Source: Branchiostoma floridae (lineage: Eukaryota; Chordata; Leptocardii; Amphioxiformes; Branchiostomatidae). From it: a DNA stretch of 64,000 nucleotides. The position numbers were made by a program, and so were the translations under genes. The notes below the pieces were generated by a model. The model worked only from the letters and a program-made list of their open reading frames with translations. It searched no databases and had not been told where the DNA came from. The stretch is from contig NC_049980.1 in NCBI RefSeq assembly GCF_000003815.2, forward strand, positions 17,261,100-17,325,099, in the 5' to 3' direction. Position 1 is the stretch's first letter. Each line of letters opens with the position of its first letter. Shown here piece after piece: positions 53,928 to 64,000 of the stretch.

Positions 53928-56900
53928 ACTATTTGTTGATGCAAATACGTCAGTACTATTTAACAGTACTATTTCTGATAATGAAATGTAGCATCATCCA
54001 GGTCCAAGTGAAGTGCTATCTGCAGGTCAAACTTGCATAGGTTAAGTAGAAGCTTTAGCTGTAGATATGCAACACAATCATGGAAATACCAAGTGTAGAT
54101 CAGGTCTGGCTGATTTGTTAATTGTGAGAAATGCAATATTATCACTCTTAAATATCCCCTGCTGTGGGCACAATTATGTGTGAAAATGTGACGTAGTTGT
54201 AGATGCATGCAGAATAGTGGCATAGCCTGAATGAAAATACAATTTGATGTGGCTTTCTAATGTAGGAGACTTTTTAAAGTATTGCAACAATGTACAATCA
54301 AGGCAATAATGGTAATGTTCAGTATTCTAAACTTTCTATACAGCTCACCTCAGATTATTTCTCCTTGCAAAATAAGAGTCAGCAAAACTGAGGGTTATAA
54401 ACTTATGCTTCTGCTATAAAAGAAAAATTGTATCATTCCCTAGCCCAAGTCAACAATGGTAAATTTTCCAAGAAATCAGAAAGCTATTTTTTTCTATGTA
54501 TACTTTGGCAATGTAGGTTTATAGAATTTGTTACATTGATCATAGGATACTTTTTCTACATTGAGTGTATAGTGTGGCTCATATAATCCATATGGGATTT
54601 GTTCTTTACAGATTTGTGGATAATCTTATGGGGCCATCATTGCAAAAAATATGAGTGTACAAACAATATAAATGGAAAGAAGTAAAGAGATTGCTCTGAA
54701 CAGTGAAATGCCTTTCATATTTTACAACTCTACAATACTTTTTTGTACTGATTGGTTCACAGCTGACCATTTACAGTTTGCATTCAGATGTTTTACCAAT
54801 CTATGTGTACATGTATGCCATCTCATGTGACGTTACACCCATACTTATGTCCATTTTTACCACCAATAAAAGTAGGTGAAATTCCCATAGTCATAGATAG
54901 TGTTGTATAAAACCAAACTTTGAGACAGTGAAGACAATAGCGGCTGACAAAACAAAACAGTTGAGTCTAGCAAAAAGAATGGTGAAAATATTTTATAGAT
55001 TTGCTATTTTGAAAATAGTTAGCAATTAGCATTTCTCACATAGTGACATGATGACATCTGCCACAAATGTTTCTTTGGAAAAAACAGCAAGATTGTTGAT
55101 GTATGAAAAGTTTTTGAATAAGGTAGTTTGATGTCACAGATTGTTCAAATGTTATTTTACAGTCAGCTGATGTATAGTGTGGTAACACTAACAGGAACAT
55201 TTCATCTTGCGATGTAATTGTGTAATATTTGACTGTAAGTTTTGTTTGTGCTTGGTACAAATATGCAAGAGCAGAAATTATTGCATAAACTAATTTGATA
55301 AGATGAAACTATTTGAGGAATGGAAATTACAGGTCTATACTCTAAACCTGCAGCAGTCTTGTAATAAGAACAGGTACACAGACTCTCCTGTTACAGTGGT
55401 GTATTCACAACAGGATTGATGGCATAGATGGTCAGTTCTGGAGATTAGCCAATTTTGGGTTTTACTCATTTTCTTGTCCTTGCAGTCATTCCATCTGCCC
55501 ATTTATATCCATCTATTTGAGAGTTTGCTGCTAGTGGTTATGTGCTGATTCATCTTCAGTAGTTACGGGTATTTAGCTAAACACTAAACATTCACAAAAC
55601 AACTAGGAAAATCCTCTGATAAGATATAGCCTGTGCATAATTTCTTCCCCACTTTTTTCTATAAAAGTAAGAGGCAGTAGCTTGGGTATACAGAGTACAA
55701 TGCATTTTACAGAGAAATCACAAGGCTACATACATCACTGTCATACTTTTAACACCAAAACATTATTTTATGAGGAATCTGATTATGACTATCAAGGTAA
55801 CATCATTTACAAATGGAGATCAATACCATGACATGCATTTATACATTTCTGCTTATTGCTTTGTGCTTACACAACAAATTTGAATAAAAGTAGTTCAGGA
55901 CTGCTTAGCAGCATTACAATATTGTGTAAAGCAAACTATTGCATAGTGCAAATAACTCTTGGCATGGGCAAAATGAAGAAAGAAGTTTAAACTTGTTAAT
56001 ACCCAATATTCTCTATTTTGTGCTATGGTACACTATCTCTTAAATTTCCACATTCCTATGATTCTTGGATAAACTATACTTGCTTACATTTGATATTGAG
56101 GATATTTCTTGCACAGCACATCACAGCATTACACATAAGTGTGATAGTTTTTTTACGAACACTTGGTTTCATCTATGGTGCATGGTGCTTCTAAGATGTG
56201 TCACATGTGCTCATCATACTCTGTGCATAGTACAAGGCTACTGTGTCGTGGAAATGCCCTGATAACAAAATATCAATGAATAAAATAGTTGGTATAACTT
56301 GTTCTTATCATTAAAAAGGACCACATCTTCACCTCTATCACAACAATGGTATAATTGATAGTTTCTAAACTCTGCTTGTAATAAAGTACACAGAAGAGCT
56401 TATTTACGTTTGGCACTCTTTTTGGTATGACTTGGCGCCACTAGTCGAAGACTGGTTGCACTGAAAGAGTGGCTAATGAAACCCAAATTAATCGTATTTT
56501 GGGAGGGTCATCTCTTGTGATTCTGTCACAATACACCTGACATGTTGTAAATAACGACATCCGTATTGCACGAGGCTCGTATGTACAGTTTCTCCAGTCA
56601 TGGTTATACACAGAGGCAGACTTTATCCAAGGATAAAGGAGGATGTGATTTTTACACACGTCACCACAATGTGAAGTTCTATATATATATCTATATATAT
56701 GTTTATTTTATATTTATAGAATGGAAAGCATTACAGTCCTATTCTACTGTATAACTATTGTTGAGATAGTTGTGACATTGGTAAGGTTCTAAATTAGCTC
56801 TCACATTATTAGCATTAAGCCGCACAATATTGCTTTCAATATGGGATAAGCCGCACACAATATATTGTTCTTAGGACGTTATTCAGTTCTTGATTGGCTT

Positions 56901-57607
56901 GTGCTTGTAGACTAATAGTGAAGGCATGGGCCAAAAGAGAAGTTGTGTCTGATAATTTAGGGCTCATTCAAAATGCCATGTAATGCCATTTCTTGCATCG
57001 CGGAATTTCTGAGATTTTGAGATAGATTAAGATTAAGAGCAGTGTGTACAAATCCTTAGTGTCCGTTAGACCGACGAGTAACTCCTGAAACTCCAATTTT
57101 CTTCTTTTTTATAGTATATGGACAAAACGTTTGGGAGCATTTTTCTGTAGGCTGGCATGGCGCTTACATTCACACACTGACCCCTATATTTACATCATGT
57201 CAATCATCAGATCGAGCAGAAACTTGCAATTGCGACTCTTTTTTTTCATTTAGCAGCCTTATAATTTGCAGTGGTCAAATACGGACGATTGCATCACAGA
57301 TTTCTGAGTGATTGAGATATTATTCAGGGTCTCCGAGCGAACCACCACCAGGAGACTATGAAGGTATTCAAATGATGGATCCGTGTTGAAATGTGCGCCC
57401 TGATGTTGGCCATGATCATACCTGAATTTGGTACTCATTTTGAAGATAAGGATGTTTGAAATAACAAGGTTTTCCCAAAGCCATCCTATTCAGAGGTTGC
57501 AATTGCCAATGTTAGAAGTCTATGATATTGCTAAATATTGCATGTTTCTTGGAAAGGAGGTGACAATGTTGGTCGTCCTTCCTTGTCGAAATATTGTTGA
57601 ACTGGAG
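53928..57607. other. Convergent spacer between ANO8 and the glutamate receptor
   Basis: 3.7 kb of AT-rich sequence. AATAAA hexamers on the plus strand at 54865-54870 and 55883-55888 could end ANO8 transcripts. A short TA-rich microsatellite lies near 56680-56700. No exon or RNA gene is supported. Confidence 0.5.
54865..54870 (+). terminator. Polyadenylation signal of ANO8 (candidate)
   Basis: AATAAA about 940 bp past the ANO8 stop codon. Confidence 0.35.
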
Positions 57608-60600
57608 TCATTGTGATGTTGCACCCGTCACACCCTTTCCACTGTCGGTTCCACCATTTGGGGCCATCACTTCCAGGACAATCTCCTTCTTGGGACTACG
57701 TTCTTTTTCCTGCTCCTTTACGCAGACGCACTTGAAGTTTGCACTCTTCGGGTCCAGAACACAGCAGTGCATGCAGCCCATCTTCCTCGCGTCGCAAGGT
57801 TGCCCATCATGTCTCGGGTGAGAAGCACTCAGCGCCTTCCTACCCCGCCATACCTTCTTAAACTGGGCGTGGAAGATTTGAGGAAGAGACATCTGAAAAA
57901 TAATGATTTCCCAATGCTATTTTAGTTGAAAATTAGGTATGAGAAGATGACTTAAAATCTTGATATTACGTAGGTGCAAGTCTGAGTTATGAACAATTCC
58001 GGCACATGTCTATATAGAATGCATCGATTCTTCCCACCAATACTTCCAGTGTGCTATTTGTAGAGTGCTCGTCAACTTACTGACCAAAGTTTGATCAAAC
58101 CTTTTCCATACATTTTACATCTTCAAAAAAATATTGACCTTTTCATTGTGTCTTTTCTGGCCGAGAACACAAGCCACCCACTCCCCTACCAGGACGACCA
58201 GGCTAACGGCCATGCCGCCGTAGATGACATAGAAGACGCCCAGCATGTGTCCTACCACGATGGTGCCCTGAACCTCCTCCACCACGTTCTCATCAGGCTC
58301 ACAGCTGCCGTCATGATACCTACAAATATAAGGATTTTGGCCATCAAGCCCCAATCGCACAGTCGACAAGATTCGGCCGTAGCTGTTGATCCACAGAGGG
58401 TCGCCTAATTTAAAGGTTGCTGGAGATTCGAGTCTGTTCTTCAACTGCAAATCTACTCCATCACATTGTACAAGATTTCTAATAAACGAACTTCAGCCGA
58501 TCTCTAAAATCGAGGGATTATTGAAAGAACAGCAATTTTAGTACAGCCGAAAATGTCTTTGGTCGATCGTGTGACAGAGACACTGTGTGATTACATCAAG
58601 TAAACGCAGCAACGAGAAGAACTTGAACGACGAAATTGTTATCAAAGCAGCGGGCTAGGATGTAGATGGAAGTGACTATGGTATTGTCACTGGGTGCCTA
58701 CTTTTATTTGATCTTATCTCTACCGTTGATGATTACGTTGTCGTGACTGTTTCCTACTTACCATTTCTCTGTCAGAGCGTCTATGAATCCAGACTCTCTC
58801 AGTCGCAGGATGTTAACGGACAGCTGGTCCGTGTAGGGAGAACTTTTCTGCAGACCAAACCCGTACCCGATCTTTCCAAAGAGCCTGCCCACCGTCTTCA
58901 GGTCACATGGGGCCCGATTAGCGACGTAGTCCAATACAGCGCTGTCCCAGATGAACGCAAACTTTTCCTGATGAATTGGAAAAATATGGTTACAGGAAAA
59001 ATGAAAGTAGAGTAGTTGCCATGAAACCACGTAAAACAAAACAAAGCATATATCTTTCAGACTAGACCATACTTACTTTGACTGTTAATTACGTAACGAT
59101 TACAGCTCCTTAACAAAACTACCGGCAAACGAACGAATACACAGACAAACATAAGGGATATAATATTACCAGCCAGATTGCGTTGCGCAGAAAGAAATGC
59201 AAATGTATTAGAGAACTTCATCACAAAATGTCCTATGACAAACAAGGTATTTGTAATTGATCCATGTACTTGTACCTTCCGGGATTTTTCGATGCCTTCA
59301 GCCGAGGAGTCTAAATAGAGAGCGTTGGTAGCGATGAACTCAGCCATGGTCTGAAACGTCTTCACACTGGAAGAGCGGAAAAAGTCGGCCGGCTGAGAGT
59401 TGGACACAGTGCCGTAAGCCACATCTACCTGTAGCAGGGCATGTTAGAATAATGCTTATCAGTCAAACATGAAGAAAACACCATTTTACGTAGCTAGCGT
59501 TTATCCAACATCATCAACATATCATCTTAGTTTTGTAAAGCTTTGTACATTTAACATGTATTCAACAAGAAACCCAAGTTCACAGCCAATCAGAGGCGTT
59601 GTATTAAACCAGAGCTAGGATCCGATCATACGTGAAAGGAAACTGTAAAAATGTCCTCAATGGTAAATCAAATACTAAAATCTAAAGCATTGATATTGCA
59701 TTACATCGTAATTCTTCACACAAAGTCTTACATCACGGACATGTAAACGCACCCTAGGCCTTGCTACAAGACGTCAATAACATATTTGCTGTGCCTGGCA
59801 TACTGCTGCGCTTATAGTCTGGGAACCGATGTTACCATGCATTCACAGGGAAGGGAAATACGGTCCCTGATCACTGCAATCTCTGCCATATTTAGGATTT
59901 AAAACGCTTTTATTGAACTTCATCAGCCTTTGACGTCATAAGACATATACCTCCAAGGTCCGATAGCCTTACTTGACCTTACTTGACCTTACTTAACCTT
60001 GCTCTTGTTTTAGTGTGTGGTATAGTTTTTACCACTGACCACATAAAATCAAAGAGCGGTGCGGTAATCTTTAAACGTAGATGCACGGAAGGTTTTAACA
60101 GCACCTGTGAAAGGATTTTGATTGTTCTCACGAATGCGATGCCTTGGCGTCATCCCAAAAGTCAAGGCCCAGTGCAAAGATGCTAGCTTAAGAAGATACG
60201 GGGCGGGGATGAAGAAAGAACCGTATCTCCAAATGATATTGCCAAATGATTTATGACATTTAAAAATCAATGTTTGTTTCTGTTATTTCTTTCCATGCCG
60301 CCGTTGAATCTTTTTCAGAGCTAAAGTGAAAATATATAGCTCTCTGATTGACTTTACAATTGCCATCTATTATTGTTGAATGAAGGTGTATGGTGATTGT
60401 AATGTTACCTCTAACGTTACTACATATCTTGAGAGCTTATTTCAGGAAATAAAGTGGCTTGAATTTCGGTAAAAGATTCTAAATCATTTAAGGTTAGCAT
60501 ACCTGGTTGGCTAGAGCTTCGACTGAGTTGATGGGATGGTCCATCCGGCTGATGGTGAGGAAGGCCGCCAACTTGGCCGTGTAGGTCGCGATGATGATCA

Positions 60601-62250
60601 CCACCACAAACCACCACAGCGATGCGGTGATGCGGCCTGCAAGTTCACGAGAAGGGCATGGCGTGTGACCTTCACTTTTATGTCTGGCACCAACACCAAA
60701 TCAGTGAAATATAGCTAATTACTGCGTATGTTTCATGGACTGGTGCCCTCTTACAACTTCAAATCTGGTCGTAAATGGGGAGATTTAAGAGAGTAAAATA
60801 CAGTTCGCAGGAGTTATTACAATAGATAAGAGTGTTGAAGTTAAATTGTACCAGAGGGGGAGTGAGGGTATGTTTCCGGTCCTTGTTGGAAGAGTGAAGC
60901 AATGGAAAACCACACGGCGTTGGCCACTCCCATTGGGTTTGGCGGCTCTTGGCTGGCGATGGGTGGGAGCACCTGTCCCTTCCGGGCGGCCCTGGGCACA
61001 TGATAAATTACCGTCATGGGGCAAGCTCTCTGCTATAGAGTTGGCTCGTTACAAAACGAAAAGAAACTGGAAAACAGCCTATCCCAACTGATTCCCCTTA
61101 TTCTAGACATGGCTTCCCGTAAGTTTTTAAGACAACTTTCCGAACAAAAGCCTAACAGCAGCTGATACTCTTTAAGACCTCACTATCTTACCTTCCCCGA
61201 TGGTCATAAGGACTCAGTCTGTTGACCAGAGCCAGAAACAGGGCCACGGCAACAGTAGCCACGGCGATGTAGATCCACAGCCGGATCTCGAACGGTTCCA
61301 GGAACTTGAAGAGATCGTCGTCCCGTTTCTCCCTGCTCATGATGAAGGTCAGACCAAGGTCAAGGTACGGCTTGGTGAAGTCGATGTCCTTCTCCCGCTG
61401 GAAGCTGATGGTGAGGGAGGCTGCGGCGAGATCAGCTTTCTGATTGGTTTGGATACAAACAAAGACAAGTTAGAGCATGGTCAAGAATGTACAAAAACGG
61501 CATACATGTGATACCGCCCGTCGTAAGGTAGACTCTTGCTGTTAGAACACCAGAGGGAAGTCTTACTACCAGAACAAGAAGTTGAAGATCTCGTACCTTC
61601 GTTGAATATTTGTGAATTTTTGTAAAATAATTTGCGAGTTGTCAGTTAAACCACTTGTTTGATCCATTAATACTATGAGTTTCTCTGCTTTTCCTGACGG
61701 AATCTGAGCCCCTGTTAAGCCTGCCGCAACTTTGGACCAGAACCAAACCAGCTTTCCCGCCTGCAAGTCTCCAGTTACAACATTTTTCGTCTCATATCCT
61801 ACCCACTTGGACCAAGGCCAGCGAAAAATGCTCAAATGCTCATGAGCCAGTCAAACACACAAGCAAACGTTAAACAGATGAAAACAACGCCCCCATTATC
61901 ATACAATGCTCATCACCTTTTCTATCAGGTCTCTGATGACGCCATTGGCTCTGCCGGTAATAGGATCCTTCATGCCAAAGGTGTTATCCTCGACCACATA
62001 TATCTCGTAGCGGAAGCCTAGATCGTCGCCTAGCCGCTTCAACAAGTCAACACAAAATCCTGTAGTAGAAATGACATTTCAGTAAACATCTGTTCGTCGC
62101 AGGGTTCAGGAGCAAATAAAAAACAATACCTCATTTTTTAATGGAGGTATATAAAGAGGTCCATCTTGAAATATCTGTCACGAAACAGCTACTTGGGGGA
62201 ACGGGATTGGCGGGAAAACTTGTCTCATCACTTGGATACTGGCAGGGGTG

Positions 62251-62331
<81 letters not shown>

Positions 62332-63071
62332 AACACACCGTAGAATCTGTCGTTCCCGACCAGCTTGACTCCGTGCTCGTCCATGTCTTTCTCCATCACA
62401 AAGGGAGGCTCAAGAATTGTCACCACTTTCAGACTACGGTTGCGCAGGTCAGTGACGAAATCTTGAACAGTCTCGGCTCCGCTCATGAACGCCACGGTTG
62501 AGTTGAGCGGGAACTGCAGGTCCTTTTCGCTCCATGAACCGATCTGGTATGAAATAGATAGCTTTAATAATAGTTGCATCTGGTCATGTTTGATTTCTAT
62601 AAATGAGGTATAGCTCACATCGATGAAGGGTAGACATCCAGGTAATACGATACGCAAGTTGACAGTTACTCGAGCAACGGGATAGATATTTGAAACGGTC
62701 ACGTGTGAAGCATCCACTACCTTTAGTCAGTAGTCAGTAGAAGTACAGACGAAAGGGAGTGGATGCTACCTGAAAAAGTGCGACCGTTTCAAAAATCTAT
62801 CCAGTTGCTTAGAGTGGCTGTTACCTTGCGGATGTACAGCTCAGAACAAAAGTGTTTTCAAGGTGCGAACTAGTCTATTTTTTCAGTTTAGATATCTTCT
62901 CAATCAAGATTGGATGAAAACGAAAGAGAAAACTTGTGGCAAGACTAGACAAACAGCAGTTCTAACCTTTCTCCAACCATCTTCTCCGAGGTTAACGAAG
63001 TCGTAGAGGGCAATCGCCGGTTTTCCCTCTGGGCTGAAGCGAAGACGTTTCATTACTCCGTCTTTGTCAAC
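57608..63071 (-). CDS. Ionotropic glutamate receptor subunit (5' end off window), glycine-type pocket
   Basis: Exons, transcript order: 63071-62967, 62543-62339, 62059-61917, 61439-61192, 60991-60852, 60636-60503, 59428-59276, 58967-58762, 58319-58139, 57892-57608; phases join to 599 residues ending in a stop. It covers the end of the amino-terminal domain, S1 ([35 protein letters not shown]), M1, pore loop ([16 protein letters not shown]), M3 ([16 protein letters not shown]), S2 ([27 protein letters not shown]), M4 ([19 protein letters not shown]) and a 94-residue Cys-containing cytoplasmic exon. The Arg that holds the ligand alpha-carboxylate is kept (QREK). The S2 residues that hold glutamate's side chain (Ser-Thr in AMPA receptors) are Gln-Pro, and WD in FIWDSAVL matches GluN1 and GluD, so glycine or D-serine is the likelier ligand. 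The pore Q/R site is Gln, suggesting calcium permeability. M3 has TYTAKLAAF where SYTANLAAF is near-universal. The subfamily (epsilon, phi or other) is not settled. Confidence 0.93.
59969..60000 (-). promoter_or_regulatory. Three tandem nuclear-receptor half-sites (DR4 spacing)
   Basis: A 10-bp unit, ACTTGACCTT, repeats three times. On the minus strand this reads AGGTCA-AGTA-AGGTCA, direct repeats spaced by four, with a third AGGTTA. DR4 is the spacing bound by thyroid-hormone and LXR-type receptors. It lies in an intron of the glutamate receptor gene. Confidence 0.3.
62256..62328. repeat. TA dinucleotide microsatellite (about 36 repeats)
   Basis: A nearly pure TA tract starts about 10 bp inside the intron after the donor of the glutamate receptor exon 62543-62339. 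The exon side is intact. Confidence 0.97.
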
Positions 63072-63560
63072 CTACAAGAACAAAATACGTGATCATCGTC
63101 AGATCAAATGTTACAATCATTTTCTTCATGCTTTCGACATACCATGCTATCAATTATACTTTTAGATGCTATGGAGCTCCCCACTTAAGTTAATTTCATT
63201 ACCTTTGCCAGAATGGCTAAGGTTATGTTTTGGGCTTGTGAGTCTGTCTGTGTGTCTGTGTGTTAACAGCATAACTCAAGAAGTCTTCGATGGATCCCGA
63301 TAATATTTGGTAGGTGGGTAGGGGTCGGGAAAACGAAGGTCAAGTTCGATAATGGGCACCCTAGCGGCTTGCTAAGGTACTGCAGCAGAACCTCAATTTT
63401 TGATATCTCCTGTTCTGGACATGCTGTGATCATGATGTTTGAGTGGTAGATAGCCCTTGAGGCAGAGAGTAAGTGCTGTGAGTTTGGGCCCCCTAGCGGC
63501 TTTTTTGGAACTGCAGGCGCAGGTTTCCTTTCAAACTTTTGACGAGAATAACTCTACAAC

Positions 63561-64000
63561 GTGTTGACGGATCGTCATGATTTTTGGTATGTAGATAGAA
63601 TGAGTGATGACTTACATAATGGTATACTAATTATGCAAATCAACAGCTAATTTGCATAATTAATGAGGAAAATTTATAAATCCATTGCATTCCATGATAG
63701 GACTTTGAAACTTGTCACATATGTAGCTGGGAAGGAGAGAAATGTCGATAGATATCAATTATGCAAATGATGGCCTCATTTGCATAATTAATGAGAAATA
63801 TGAACATGTTGACGGATCATCATGTTTTTTGGTATGTAGGTAGCGTAAGTGAAGACCTACATAATGAGATACCAATTATGCAAATCAACAGCTAATTTGC
63901 ATAATTAATGAGGATATTTTATAACTCACTACATTCCATGATATGGCTTTAAACTTGTCACATATGTAGCTGAGAAAGAGAGAAATGTCAATACATATTA
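63561..64000. repeat. Tandem repeat, 245-bp unit, cut by window end
   Basis: The sequence from GTTGACGGATCGTCATGA at 63562 recurs at 63807. Both units include AATTATGCAAATCAACAGCT, then TAATTTGCATAATTAATGAG, then a CACATATGTAGCTG segment. A third partial copy of the palindromic ATGCAAAT/ATTTGCAT part lies inside the unit at about 63760-63795. It lies in a 5' intron of the glutamate receptor gene or in a repeat inserted there. Confidence 0.8.

Noticed and set aside
62178-62717. 179-codon minus-strand frame
   Set aside because: It contains the real exon 62543-62339 but runs through the TA repeat and the upstream intron; splice sites define the exon better.

Overview
The window looks like a gene-dense, intron-rich stretch of an amphioxus (Branchiostoma) nuclear genome. 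The DNA is AT-rich, introns are short (0.1-4 kb), the genes look like single pre-duplication counterparts of vertebrate genes, and many small DNA transposons sit in the introns. Three runs of N (1559-1658, 16831-17444, 38416-38756) are assembly gaps. The organism call rests on protein similarity recalled from memory and on gene structure; no search was run.

Eight protein-coding genes were rebuilt exon by exon. In every gene but one the exons join with matching splice phases. They alternate in strand. (1) FKBP8-like immunophilin, minus strand, 3' part off the left edge. (2) and (3) Two tandem TXNDC5-like triple-thioredoxin ER oxidoreductases, plus strand. (4) PGPEP1, pyroglutamyl-peptidase I, minus, catalytic middle lost in a gap. 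(5) FAM169-type GNAT-like nuclear protein with an acidic, AT-hook-bearing tail, plus; one exon carries reading-frame breaks. (6) CLPX, mitochondrial AAA+ unfoldase, minus. (7) ANO8-like anoctamin, plus. (8) An ionotropic glutamate receptor, minus, 5' part off the right edge.

The layout is a run of divergent and convergent pairs. FKBP8/TXNDC5, PGPEP1/FAM169 and CLPX/ANO8 are head-to-head over a few hundred bases; TXNDC5b/PGPEP1, FAM169/CLPX and ANO8/iGluR are tail-to-tail. FKBP8, PGPEP1 and ANO8 counterparts all lie on human 19p13.11, so part of this neighbourhood may be ancestral chordate linkage.

The most notable biology is as follows. The first TXNDC5 gene has two alternative terminal exons that each complete the third thioredoxin domain, one ending RDEL and one HDEL. 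Its tandem copy has degenerate active sites (CEQC, CDHC) and a weak HDDL tail. The glutamate receptor has a ligand pocket that looks built for glycine or D-serine. Candidate microexons occur in FAM169 and ANO8. Non-coding content is mainly small inverted-repeat elements, several with clear target-site duplications (8-bp, TTAA, TTCA, TTGA, TA), plus a LINE 3' end, a tRNA-like SINE head, minisatellites and a long TA repeat beside a splice donor.
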